From NCBI GenBank assembly GCA_013350335.1, contig CM023542.1, positions 868,001 to 932,000 on the forward strand: a stretch of 64,000 bases of DNA, given 5' to 3'. Every line of letters starts with the position of its first letter. Positions within the stretch are counted from its first letter, which is position 1. The notes below the pieces were generated by a model. That model made no database searches. It had not been told where the DNA came from and was given only the letters and a program-made list of their open reading frames with translations. Of this stretch, positions 24,646-36,742 are shown one piece after another. Position numbers and translations under genes: made by a program. Source of the DNA: Chimonanthus salicifolius (lineage: Eukaryota; Streptophyta; Magnoliopsida; Laurales; Calycanthaceae).

Positions 24646-27600
24646 CACACACAAAAAAAAAAAAGAATAAAGAAAAAAGTGTGACTATGTAGTTAAGATG
24701 AATCACACGAAGCATTGATCTCCTATTAAGAAAAAGTTGGCTGGGGAACAAAAAAAATGGTTTGAGGAAATTGAAGAAACCGAGAAAAGACCTACACGTT
24801 ATCTATTGTCTCTTGGTCTTAGGTCATCACTTCATTGGATGTTCATGATGATTCTTCCTTGTCCAGCCTCTGGGTCATCGGATGAAGTCTTGTAGTTTGG
24901 AGAATGTATTTGGACTTCCGAAGATGGAAAGCATCTTGTGAGGACATTCCTTTTAAGAGAGGAGTTTTGGGCTAAGTTGCAAAAGATTGGTGAGAAATGG
25001 ACGTGTAAATTAAAATGGGAGGAAGCTGCTTAAGTGTGAGGAAATCATGAAGTTTCGACAATTATATTGAATTGATCGACATCACATTGATTGGGCATGG
25101 TTCAAGATCGATTATCTACAAGGTGGACAGGTTTCTAATATGAAGGAACTGGTGGGCTCAAATTAGTGGTGTTACCTTATTAGTTTTACTTAGACCTAGC
25201 AATGGGTTGGGTTAGGTCCAGGTTGGGTCTTGTTAAACGGGTTAAATCGGTTTGGGTTTACCCACTAAGGAGATTTTTCCTTGTGAGAGAGATACCAAAA
25301 CTACTCCTTAAACGGGTGTAGACCTGATATGGTGAATTTTTTGCATACAAGTGTAGCAATAGTTGGGGTAGCGGACTACTTTGGCAAAAACAGTGTCGAG
25401 GGACTTGTTCTAAGGCTGCGTTTGGATGAGCGGTAAATTTAAAGGGGTTACCCCTGAATAGGGGCCACCCTTGAGTAGGGGTCCCCCTTGAACATGGGCT
25501 ACTCTTATCTTGTTTGATAACTATAAGTAAGGGTAACCTGATATATTAATAATTTTATTGGAATTAATAATTTTTATTAAATTCAATATAATAAAAAAAT
25601 AAAAATAAAATTTTATAAAACATAATTATTAAATAATATTCATCAATTATATTTTAAATATTTTTGTGCAAAGAGGGGAATATATTAACAACTTTATTAG
25701 AATAGATAATTTTATTAAATTCATATAATATAAAAAATAATAAAACATAATTATTAAATATTATTCATCAATTAAAAAATATTTTAAAACATTTTTGCTC
25801 TATAGGTGCAAAGAGGGGTAAAGAAGGGTAAAGAGGGTTTAGAAGGGTAATAAGTGCAAAGATGGGTAAAGGGGGGTAAAGAAGGGTAATAAGTGCAAAG
25901 ATGGGTAAAGGGGGTTTATAGGGGTAAAGAAGGGTAATAGGTGCAAAGAGGGGTAAAGGAGGGTAAAGAGGGTAAAGAGAGTTAAAGAAGGGTAATAAGT
26001 GCAAATAGAGGTAAAGAGGGGTAAAGAAGGGTAATAGTTGCAAAGAGGGGTAAAGATAGGTAATAGGTGCAAATAGAGGTAAAGAGGGGTAAAGAAGGGT
26101 AAAGAAAGGTAATAGGTGCAAAGAGGGTTTAGAGGGGTAAAGAAGGGTAATAGGTGCAAAGAGTGGTAAAAGAGGGTAAACAAGGGTAATAGGTGCAAAG
26201 ATGGGTAAAGAGGATTTATTAGAATTAATAATTTTTACTCTATTTATATAAAAAAATAAAAAAGTTATTAAACATAATTATTAAATAATATTCATCAATT
26301 AAAAATATTTTAAAATATTTTTACTCCATAGGTGCAAAGAGGGCGTACGGAGGGAAATATATTAACATTTTTTTATTAAATTCATATAATATAAAAAATA
26401 AAAATAAAATTTTATGAAACATAATTAATAAATAATATTCATCAATTAAAAAATATTTTAAAATATTTTTGCTCCATAGGTGTAAAGAGGGATAAAGGGG
26501 GGTAAAGAAGGGTAAAGGGGGGTAAAGAAGGGTAAAGAGGGGCAAGGGTTTCATGAAAACCCCTATGCTCCAAGGGGTATTCATAAAAGGAGGGGGAGCG
26601 GTAAAATTTTGAATTTTTACCCTCACCCCTCCATTACCAAACAAGGGTAAAGGGGGGTAACCCTTCCGTTACCTCCCATCCAAATGCAGCCTTAAGTGTT
26701 TTCTACATTTGAAGAGAAGGGTTCATATGATTGTAATTGGAGCTGTTATTATTTTGCCTTTGTTCTCTTGGAGTAGTCATTGTTTTGATTTTCTTGTTGT
26801 CTCTTGTTTTTCTTCTTGGTCTATACCTTTTAGACCTTCTTGTACTAGATGTTTTTCTTTAATAATATTTCTTTGTCACTGCTCAAAAAAAAAACCGTAG
26901 CAATAGTTGGGTCAGTTGGGTCTATCCATTTATAAACTGGTTTGGGTTGGGCCTACCATTTAGTAAACAGGTTGGGTCATTTATTAAATGGGTCAGGTTG
27001 GGTGTGTAATTGGATCTACTTAAATTTTGTTAGGTCTAGTCCAATTTTCATTTTCTTAATGATCTATTAATTTTACCTCATTCAATATCACAATGTTTGG
27101 TAACCAAAATAGGGAAAATCACCTTTTTTTCTCCTAAGAATATGTGGTGGAGGATGAAATTTTGCAAGTTCTTTGATAGGCAGAAACCTTCTTCTGATGA
27201 TTTGAGGCATTGTTTTCCTTTTCTAATACCGGCTGAAAGGTTACCCGAAAAGGCTAGTAGTGTCCACCTATTTATCAACAGCATGAGGTGGTTTTCGTTG
27301 GGATCATTTTGTTAACTTGAAAACCAAATTTTTGGCTATTCAAGAAAATCCAATTCCAGCCCTTAGACCAATAATTGAGAGATTATTACATTTGGTAGTG
27401 GGACCCAATCAAAAGGGGAAAAGTATATGGAAAGATTGACACTAGTGATGTTCAAAGGCTTTATTACCCCCAAAGCCACCAAAAAGGGAAAACTATGAGT
27501 AGGTATGGTTTAAAGAGGTGGATGTATCTCATTGTGCAGGTATGAACAAGATTTTGCAATAATCAAACCAGCTGATACCATAAGATTTTTGAATGTCAAC

Positions 27601-30600
27601 AAGGAGCCCTTGGTGGTTATCTTTTGCCGTTTCATTTCCTGAAGCGATGATTATTCTTTTTTTATTTTTTTACAATGGATCTCTTCTTTGGGCATGAGTG
27701 ATTCATCCCTCTTGGTTCTTTCCTTGTGTCTTCAGTTCCTTTCATTGTATACTTGCCATCAACCAAAATACCTAAACTACTACAACAATTATCATATGGT
27801 CTTTTATCTAAATAATAATAACAATATTGTCTGCATATTCTGAGAAGCCAAGGGATTCTTATCAAGAAGACAAAACATCTAAACAATCACCAGTTGTGTG
27901 ATCTAATAAAGACAATTTTGGATGGGCTCTGCATTCAAGCCAGGCCTTTTCCACCAACCCATCCAAGTGGACTCCGCTTAGGGTTTGCATGTTAATACAC
28001 TTCAACCCAGTGTATGGAGGATGAATACAAGATTTTGAATGAGGCTAAACGAAATTTGGTTTTTTCGCAACCCTTTTTGATGATCAGACTGCACATTTGG
28101 AAATTGGACAAAGGGCCATTGCTTTTTGTAGATTTTATTTACTCTTTGTTCAATTTTTAACCGATGCTGGGAATGTGTAACTTCAATCTTTTATGCAATA
28201 GAATATCATGCCATTTTATGTACTCTATGAAGTTAATTTTATGGATGATGGTTATCGACTCTCTAGGATTGCTTGTCAAACTTTCTCCACAGGTATCATT
28301 TAGAAAAAAAGCCTATGGATAATGGATGTTGCATGGTACATTTCCACCGATTCACACAAATACAAAAGGAATAAAAGGAAGGATTTTGGATGGCTCTTGG
28401 TTCTGGTCTATGTGACAACTGCTTAGTTTTATACTTTCAATGCTTTAGTCTTTCTTATTTATGACATATTAAAAGAAAATTCTACATTCTAGACTATAGT
28501 GATAGAGAGTACTATTAATTTACTCTTTGGTTTAACTTTTCAAGTTAGCTTTGCTCACTATACAGAATGTTTCTTTTTTGCAGGCTAACTCTCATTATTT
28601 TGCCATCATAGAGCAGGTATGATTATGTCCCTTTTCCTTATTACTATAATCCCTAGTTTCATGGTTTTGTGGGAGTATTTTTTGGGTTGACCATATTCCG
28701 AATTTCTTAAAATCTGGATGCCTACTAATAATGTAATACGTGCAGCAATGGACTATTGAGGTACTCTTTGGTTTCCTTATTTGTTGAGAGTATCAAAGGG
28801 TCCATCAGAAAAGTGAAGTTGAACAGAAATAAAAAAAGCTTCCAGGTCTTCCATGGTATTCTTTTGCATAGGATTTTAAATGATAAATTTTGTATGAACA
28901 ATTGTGCAGATAAAGTGTCATAATTTTAGAGGAATATACTTTCAGCTACCCCTCTAAGGGAGTACCTTTGTATACCTTAGGTGTGCTATACTTCTTAGTA
29001 GATCTTGTGGATTTGGTCCTGCAATCAAGGGATTAGATTGGAGTGTTATATAGTTGTAACAGATTCTAGCTGTATTAGTTGTACGGTGAGACTATGGATC
29101 CTTTTTAATCTCATAATGAGATTTGGTTGTTTAAGAACCTATAGCATAGTAGGTAAATACTCTTTTTTGCAACCACAAGGTTGTAGGTTTAAAGTCTTTT
29201 GGGTGTCGGATAGGCAGGTGTCTCAAGACCTGAAAGGGTTCCAATTTGGGGCTCTGCACACCCCATCATCAAACATGACTAAAAGTTTCATTTTTGAAAT
29301 TTCATAAACTTAAGATGTTGAATCCCTACTCAATTTTGGCAAAGAGAGAAGTGTGGATCAAAATCAGGGGCTTGCCATCACATGGTTAGATGAAGGAAGG
29401 GAAAGAATTGGGTGCTAGTTGGAAAACTACTAGGTTGGGATGATGCTAATGGTAGGGAGATGATCTTTCATCTTTGAAACTGATGCAAGCGCAGGTACCG
29501 TCAAAAGCCTTCCCGTGTGCTCACCAAGATTTCGGGTCCAATAATCTTACGGTTAATGGATCCCCTAGTCGTTTGAGTATCTATGAACGGACTACTTGCC
29601 GAAGGTCCGGTTAATAACCAACCAACGACAACAAGTTTCCCATGAATCCAATATTTTTATGACTATGTTAAGATTCTTGTATTCTCTTAATTAATTTGTG
29701 AATTAAATTAAGAGGAGAAATTTATGCATTAAATCCATAACCAAGACTCAATCATAAAAATAAAGGATTAAAATAACATGGTACTTGTTTTGAATCCAAA
29801 GATCCGGAATAAATGACGGAAGCCACGCCCAAGGCACACTCGAACTTGAGTAATCCAATTTTAACCAAGTATTGCTAAGGATGCACTCAATGAACCTTCA
29901 AATTCACAATGCAATTGACACAACCAATCACTTAAAATTAACTCAACACAATAACAAATTAAACTCAAAAGAAACCAAAACAAGACTCACCAGAACAAAT
30001 TGCAAATTCTCTCAATCCATGCATTGTAGATTTCCCTACTTTTTAAAATACAATGTTGGTATTCCTAGCTAGCTTCAAGTTGAACCATTTTTTTCCATTT
30101 TGCATAATGAAACCATAAAGCCCATTTTGAAATTCCATACTTATTTCTAATTACTTTTTGGTGTCAGATAATGGAGGGGAACATGTGGTTAAATGACACA
30201 GTTGGTGTTGTACCAAAAAATTCATGGGCAATAGATCCTTTTGGGTATTCTGCTACTATGGCTTATCTTCTCCGCCGCATGGGTTTCCAAAACATGCTTA
30301 TACAGAGGACTCATTATGAGATGAAGAAGGAATTAGCTTTGAATAAGAATTTGGAGTACATATGGAGACAGAGCTGGGATGTGGAGGAAACAACTGATAT
30401 TTTTGTTCACATGATGCCCTTCTATTCTTATGATATTCCCCATACATGTGGACCTGAGCCAGCTATTTGTTGTGAATTTGACTTTGCCCGAATGTCTGGT
30501 TTTGGCTATGAGTTCTGCCCATGGAGACAGTATCCGGTTGAGACAAATCAGAACAATGTGCAGGAAAGAGCCTTGAAGTTGTTAGACCAGTACAAGAAAA

Positions 30601-32909
30601 AATCAACTTTATACAGAACAAATACTCTTCTTGTGCCTCTTGGGGATGACTTCCGTTATGTCAGCACAGAGGAAGCAGAAGCTCAATTTAGAAACTATCA
30701 GATGATATTTGATTATATTAACTCCAATCCTAGTTTAAATACCGAAGCAAAGTTTGGTACCCTTGAAGATTACTTTCAGACCCTTCGGGAGGAAGCAGGT
30801 AGAATAAATTACTCCCGACCTGGTGAGGTGGGATCAGGTGAGCTTGAGGGATTCCCTTCCCTGTCAGGTGACTTTTTTACTTATGCTGATAGGCAACAGG
30901 ACTACTGGAGTGGCTACTATGTTTCTAGGCCATTTTTCAAAGCTGTTGATCGTGTACTAGAACAAACATTGCGTGCATCAGAAATAATGACGGCACTAAT
31001 GCTTGGATATTGTCAGAAGTTGCAGTGTTTGAAACTCCCTGTTGGTTTCTCCCACAAGTTGACAGCTGCTAGGAGGAACCTTGCTCTTTTTCAGCATCAT
31101 GATGGAGTTACTGGTACTGCAAAAGATCATGTGGTTGAGGACTATGGCACTCGAATGCACACTTCATTACAGGATCTACAGATTTTCATGTCTAAGGCTG
31201 TTGAAGTACTGCTCAGCATCCATCATGAGAAACTGGCGCAGGGATCTGTACAACATTCTCAGTTTGAGCAAGAGCAGGTTCGTTCGAAGTATGATGTCCA
31301 ACCTGTGCATAGGGAAATCAATGTACCTGAAGGAAACATGCAGGCAGTAGTCCTTTTCAATCCGCTTGAGCAAACGAGGAATGAGGTTGTCATGGTTATT
31401 GTTAACAATCCAGACATTAGTGTGCTACTATCAAATGGGTCATGTATAAGAAGCCAAATATCTCCTGAGGTGCAGCATGATAATGAAAAGATGTTTACTG
31501 GGAGGCACCGCCTTTATTGGCAAGCTTCTGTTCCCCCCTTGGGTCTGCAAACCTATTATGTTGCAAATGGATTTGTGGGATGTGAAAAGGCTACACCTGC
31601 TAAACTCAAAATATTCACTGAATCCAACCCATTACCTTGCCCCACTCCCTATGTTTGCTCAGAACTGAATGGTGATACAGCGGAGATCAGAAGCCTGCGT
31701 CATACTCTCACGTTTGATATCAAGACTGGCAACTTGAAGCAAATAAGTGATAAAGATGGGTCTCAAACTGTTGTGAATGAAGAAATAGGTATGTACTCAA
31801 GCTGGGGGAGTGGAGCTTACCTGTTCAAACCTGTTGGAGAGGCTCAATCTGTCATTCAAGTAGGTGGGCAATTGGTAATATTGGAGGGCCCTTTGGTGCT
31901 GGAATCTTACTCTCATCCAAAAACGATATGGGAGAAGACCCCAATCTCTCATAGCACTCGTATCTACAATGGAGAGAACACACTACAACAATTTCATATT
32001 GAGAAGGAATACCATGTTGAGCTCCTTGGTCCAGCATTCAATGATAAGGAACTGATAGTCAGGTACAAGACAGATGTGGACAGTAAAGGGGTATTCTACT
32101 CTGATTTGAATGGATTTCAGATGAGTCGGAGGGAAATCTATTCCAAGATTCCACTGCAAGGAAACTACTACCCTATGCCTTCACTGGCCTTTCTGCAAGG
32201 TCCAGATGGTCGCCGATTTTCTGTCCATTCTCGGCAGTCGCTTGGAGCTGCAAGCCTTAAAAGTGGCTGGCTAGAAATTATGCTTGACCGACGTTTGGTT
32301 CGTGATGATGAGCGCGGTCTTGGACAAGGAGTCATGGATAACCGCCCCATGAATGTGCTTTTCCATATCGTCAGGGAATCCAACTTATCAGCATCTGCAT
32401 CCATGTCTGCTTCATTGCCACTCAACCCCTCTGTTCTCTCTCATCGTGTTGGTGCACACTTGAATTATCCAATTCACACATTCATCAGCAAAAAACCAGA
32501 GGAAATTTCCACACAGTTGCATCCAAAATCCTTCTCCCCATTAGCATCTTCCTTACCATGTGACCTGCATATTGTGAACTTCAAGGTTCCACAGCCTTTG
32601 AAATATTCCCTGCAGCCGCCCGGGGTCCCTAGATTTGTAATTATCCTGCAGAGGCGACAGTGGGACCCATCTTATTGTCGAAGAGGCGGTTTGCAGTGTT
32701 CTACTCTGACAGAAGAGCCTGTCAATCTGTTTTATATGTTCAAGGATCTCGCAGTTTTGAATGCGAAAGCGACTTCCTTGAATCTCTTACACGATGACCC
32801 AGAGATGCTGGGTTACATTGAGCAAACAGGAGACACAACTGAAGAGGGCCATGTTCTGATATCTCCCATGGAATTGCAGGCATACAAACTGGAATTGAGG
32901 CTGCATTGA
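19837..32909 (+). CDS. GMII: Golgi alpha-mannosidase II (GH38)
   Basis: Type II membrane enzyme of the Golgi that removes two mannoses (alpha-1,3 and alpha-1,6) from GlcNAcMan5GlcNAc2 during complex N-glycan formation. Exons 19837-20409, 23145-23294, 28584-28616 and 30168-32909 are all phase 0 and encode 1165 aa, close to the Arabidopsis enzyme. Residues 1-50 are a basic cytosolic tail, about 51-73 a membrane anchor, then a stem. Zinc-site motif HSHNDPGW is at 159-166, the nucleophile motif AIDPFGYS with D275 at 273-280, and the second zinc motif HHDGVTGTAK begins at 562. LQGNYYPMPS and the C-terminal IVNFKVP block are also present. Introns are 2.7, 5.3 and 1.6 kb; intron 2 holds a Harbinger-like element. 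Exon 3 is only 33 nt (ANSHYFAIIEQ). The start at 19837 gives MAIFSSAGSRRGG, matching the family N-terminus; in-frame codons upstream lack an ATG and belong to the leader repeat. All catalytic motifs are intact. Confidence 0.95.
21645..21830 (-). mobile_element. tRNA-derived SINE (family B)
   Basis: On the minus strand it starts with GGGTTGGCCTGATGGTCAAG (box A type) and has a good box B, GGTTCGATTCACG. Its body, ACCCGATGTGTGAGGATTGG and GGACTAGTCAGGTGAGAC, runs to a short A-rich tail near 21640. It is in intron 1 of the mannosidase gene, antisense to it. Relatives: 11040-11170, 47465-47650, and 3' pieces at 50700-50830 and 58440-58560. Confidence 0.65.
24608..24643. repeat. Poly(C) tract
   Basis: A run of 29 cytosines (24615-24643) follows CCCCACC in intron 2 of the mannosidase gene. 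The length of such a homopolymer is uncertain in any assembly. The opposite strand is poly(G). Confidence 0.8.
25414..26692. mobile_element. PIF/Harbinger-like non-autonomous element with internal minisatellite
   Basis: About 1.28 kb inside intron 2 of the mannosidase gene. Ends are GGCTGCGTTTGGATG and CATCCAAATGCAGCCT, flanked by the 3-bp duplication TAA (25411-25413, 26693-26695); both fit PIF/Harbinger MITEs. The interior has two AT-rich segments with the same AAATAATATTCATCAATTAA motif. Between them lies a minisatellite (about 25800-26215, with a short second block at 26480-26545) of GGGTAAAGAAGGGTAATAGGTGCAAAGAG-type units. No transposase frame. Confidence 0.7.
26700..28580. other. Rest of mannosidase intron 2
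   Basis: Intronic filler without supportable genes. Short open frames (for example 27097-27315) lack homology I can recognise. A few stretches (for example 24700-25150 and 27330-27560) look like old retroelement sequence but show no domain. Confidence 0.35.
29100..30000. other. Mannosidase intron 3 with repeat debris
   Basis: At 29130-29230 there is a tRNA-like stretch (GGTTGTAGGTTTAAAGTC) similar to one at 115-155, probably a SINE relic. From about 29467 (GATGCAAGCGCAGGTACC) to 30020 the sequence resembles the LTR or leader of an old LTR retroelement, with no coding domains. Confidence 0.35.
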
Positions 32910-33492
32910 TTGCAGGCACACACTTTAATAGGTTTGACAACTTGGTAATTTGACGTACCATATGTGAATGTTAAAGAGATTTCATAGTAGCACTACAATG
33001 TATGTTGAATATTCCTCTTCTGAATGGTAGTGTCTTTTATACAGGAAGTTAGGAACTATGATGATGGTAGGATTCATGTCTTCCAAAAATTCATGGACTC
33101 TTCTCTCCCTCTCTCCATTCTTTTTCCCTGAAAACGAAGAAACAGGAGGGAATCGAATTGGGCCTCTCATATTCTTTGAGACTACTCTTACAGAGTCTAT
33201 GAAAATGAAGAAGCAGAGGGAACCGAATTAGATCGGTCTCCCCTGTTCCGCTAAGACCAATTTGAAGAGAATATGTATTGCATGAAAGGAGGAGGGCATG
33301 TTGGAGCTCTGGTGTATTTGCAGAATGTCTCCTCTTCCTTGGTAAATGCTACTGTACCAGTCATTTAAGAGATGAATAAATCTTGTACGAAATGTTTGAT
33401 TCGCCAGAAGCCCAAAACGCAAGAGAAAATGGGGCCCAGCCAACATGGAACTAGGCTCGGGCTACCTTGAAATTGATTTGGGACCTGATAAC

Positions 33493-33652
33493 CAGGGGGA
33501 AAAAAAACGGTCCTTCTGAGATCTCGGGCCCGATGAATATCGGCCAATATCTTGCCGATATTTATTTCTCTATTTTTTTTTTTTTACAAATTTTGGCCGT
33601 ATCGGCCGAAATCTCACCCATACGACCGATACGAGCCGAGATTTATACCCTG
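33493..33652. mobile_element. TATCGGCCGATA-family hAT-like MITE, 160-bp copy
   Basis: Ends CAGGGGGAAA... and ...TATACCCTG, flanked by perfect 8-bp direct repeats CTGATAAC at 33485-33492 and 33653-33660. The interior has AATATCGGCCAATATC, TATCGGCCGAAATCTC and GACCGATACGAGCCG. An 8-bp duplication and CAGGG...CCCTG ends fit the hAT superfamily. No coding capacity. It lies about 0.6 kb after the mannosidase stop. Confidence 0.75.
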
Positions 33653-33660
33653 CTGATAAC

Positions 33661-34700
33661 TAAATAGGCTGATAATGGCCCCCTCGAGACCGTGGTTTCA
33701 TGATTTTTCCCCTCAAACGACCTCTCGACTAGTACTTATGTAGATGGGCTGGAGAGTTTTTGCTTGATTTTACAGGCACGGCTCCTCCTTCCTAGTATAG
33801 AATTTAGTGGTGTTCTTCCTACGTGAGATTTATTCACTTAATTTGATGATCCACTTAAAAATCTTTAATATAAATATAAAATTCCATAAAAATTAATTAT
33901 CCAAGAAATCGTGATTTTTAAGCACTTACAATTATGATGATTTTGAATTAGTTTTAAATAAGTCAATATTTCAATTTTGGACGAGATCTATTTTGGTTTA
34001 ATATTAATTAATAGATATGCATATACATTAAAATTTAAGTATACATATAAATTTATTATTAATGTTTTGCTTCATTTCTTTTATCGTTTATATTTTATGC
34101 TAGAAATTATGGATTATACAATTTAATTTTAATATAATTTTCAATTCAATAAAATAGTGATTGATTGTATGGTATGATAGGGTTAAATGGAGGAATAGAA
34201 TTGAAAAATTCACTGCAAATAGATAAAAAATTGAATTTGGTAATAATAATAATTATAGTGATATATTTCAATAAAATATGTGAAATATCTATTTTAACGA
34301 AGCCACATTGAAAGCATGGCTGCACAACACTCACATAATAGAGTTTTTGAAAACCATAAATAATCTCTCTTAAGTCTTTTTGAATTTTTTATAACGTTGG
34401 TATTTCCACTTTATATTGAGATGAGATTAATCTCACGAATACACTAAACTAATTAAATCTAGAAGAAGTCTTAATTAAAGAGGTCATATTTGAATTTTTA
34501 AAGTGGACAGCTTTATTTTAAATTAGGTGTAAAAAGTAACATAAATAATAAATAAGACAAAATCTCATCTGATTTTTTAAATTTGTAATCCTATATTTTA
34601 ATATTAAATGATGTAAATAGTTAATTTTTTATATTTTTATATCACAAAATTACATAATAAACGAATTTCCTTCCAATTGATTCCATCCTTAAGCTGGTGG
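33661..34700. other. Intergenic AT-rich sequence
   Basis: No gene or repeat recognised; strongly AT-rich between 33830 and 34680. Confidence 0.4.
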
Positions 34701-34708
34701 AGATCATG

Positions 34709-34860
34709 TATATAAGTCGTTGAAATGTCTACCCCTGGCTCCTCTAGGGTTTTCGCTTTTCTCCTTCTTCCGCGGCTTAACTTTTTTTTGGTTGAGAAGG
34801 ATATTCCTCAGTGATTGGTATCACTCCGGTTGAGCAGTATCTCTCTCCTTATTTCTCAGG
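34709..34860 (+). promoter_or_regulatory. Promoter-like segment: TATA box, telo-box and possible 5' exon
   Basis: TATATAAG (34709-34716) is followed about 30 nt later by CTCTAGGGTTTTCG, which holds a telo-box (AAAACCCT on the other strand, 34746-34753), then a pyrimidine-rich stretch. This is the usual start of plant genes for translation-related proteins and small nucleolar RNAs. A donor-like CTCAG|GTTTAATACG lies at 34856-34870. No coding sequence follows in a readable frame, so the transcript could be non-coding, or its coding exons may have decayed. Confidence 0.35.
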
Positions 34861-35796
34861 TTTAATACGACTGTATTATGGATCTCATTTGGTAAATTGG
34901 ATTATTTGGTAATGGATACTTATCCCTAGTCTGGTGCTTGGTATTTCTGGGTTTTATCAGTTTACTCGAGGTTTTTTTAATAATTATTTAAAGGAAACTG
35001 TGCTATCATGTCTCATGGTTTTCTGTACTTTAAATTTCTTGCAGTTTCTCTGTTCTTTGTTATAACTTTGATACAAGTTTTAATCCATTGATTCCTCAAA
35101 GTTTTTTTTTTTTTTCATTCTTTCCATGTGTGTAAACCAACATTAGTGTCATTTCCCTGTATTTTTTTTTCCTTTTTAATAAGAAACCATGCCTTTTGAT
35201 GCTCTGTGGTGCAGAACTTATAGTTTTGGAGTGGGCGATGGATTTTCATTACGAGTCTTGACACATTAGCATCTTCTTCTTCTTCTTTTCTTTCTTCCAT
35301 TTTTTTATCCAGAAAATTTAATGCGTTTACAAGGTGTCAAACCTGGGCAATTGCTTGGAAACGCTTGATGCAATGCTATTTTTCTACTTAAATTTATGTG
35401 GAAAGGCTCTGAAAGGAATCCATCTTTTCTGCCTACTATGAGCAGTTAAAGCTATGAGATCTGAGGGCTTCCTCATCACTATGTTAGGCTAGTGTCACGG
35501 GGTTAGGGAATCCTTTAGTGATTCGGCCTGTGCAGTACGTACTCGATCACTCCGTCGTCAAGCGAGTCAGCCTAACAACTGATTTGGTCACTTTTTAGGA
35601 CCAAGATGCGGAAGCAATCACACAAACATAAGAATGAGATGGAGATGAAACACCAAGGTGATCAACACAAATACTATCGAACAACTAAGGAGATTATAAA
35701 GAAACACTCAAAGGCTACATGCTCTCAACTCACAATATTATGCTAGAATCCTTAGCTAGCTTGTGTGGAATTGGATGCAAATGGACTCTCCATCTC

Positions 35797-35804
35797 TATT
35801 TATA
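35797..35804 (-). promoter_or_regulatory. TATA box of the minus-oriented LTR
   Basis: TATAAATA on the minus strand, at the U3/R border of the left LTR. The matching box in the plus-oriented LTR is at 37176-37183. The region upstream of each box holds the heat-shock-element-like motifs. Confidence 0.55.
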
Positions 35805-36347
35805 AGTTGAGGCCATGTCCAATTGTGACTAGGATTGTGCCATGTAGCATTAATCCAATGGTTGTCTCCATCAATATCTTTACACTCTCCTAGACACTCT
35901 AGAATATTCTAAGCATCTCTACAACTACCACATCTTTCTACATTCTTTCATACACTTCTATAAGACTCTACATACTTCTATAGAGTTCTACAATATTCCA
36001 ATACTTCTAAACTCTTTCATAGAGTTCTAGAATCTTTTATATAACTCTAGAAACTTCTACTACTAGTTCTAGGTTATTCTAGAAAACTCCACTCAACTCT
36101 AGAACCTTGTAGAATCTTCTTGAATCCCTCCGGAACCTTTTGCATTGTTTCGGATTCTTATTTGAATCTTTTGGATTTCTTCTTGGGTCTTCTTCTACGA
36201 ACATATCCAGTTGAGTTGCGGGTCTCGAGTGATTGATCCGTGACATCCTCCCCCACTGAACTCTATGAACGTCCTCGTTCAGTCACTTGGTGTAGATATG
36301 TTGCCCTTGCCAGCTTAGATTTCCTTGGATCAGTTGCATCATGGCAA

Positions 36348-36742
36348 TTACTTGACTTGGTGGTGGTGTTCCTTTTTCACGGGACTACGCATGGCTTCCT
36401 TGGGTCGTAGATGTAGAGAACTCGTTGCTGTGGAGACACGCCCACTTGTGCTTGCCTCATGAAGTCTAGCCCCAAGATAAAGTCGTAGTCTTCCAGCTTC
36501 ACAAGCGTGATGTCGATCTGTCCTTGCCATTCACCAACCTGTATCTTGACTTTTTTGTCGTCCTGCATATGGGCTGTGCTTGGGAGTTGGTGGCTTTCAT
36601 GTGCCAGTCGCGGTCTCTTTTATACTTGAGATCCAACTCCTTTGCCATCCTCTCCGCCATAAAGTTGTGAGTGGCCCCAGTATCAACCAAAGTAGATATG
36701 ATTTTTCTTTTGATTTGAGCATCAACGAACATCAAGTTCCAA
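36348..36742 (-). pseudogene. Retropepsin (gag-protease) fragment of the LTR element
   Basis: The minus-strand frame shows the aspartic-protease signature LVDTGATHNFM, then about 60-80 residues later ILGLDFM, the usual second block of Ty3-type retropepsins; the two blocks fall in different frames (about 36499-36742 and 36377-36568). The reading frame is broken and cut at 36742 by the inverted LTR, so the gene is dead. It would have processed the element's own polyprotein. Confidence 0.7.

Noticed and set aside
25768..26198. 117- and 119-codon minus-strand frames, Leu/Pro/Phe/Tyr-rich
   Set aside because: They are translations of the GGGTAAAG minisatellite inside the Harbinger-like element; both overlap in different frames with the same composition.
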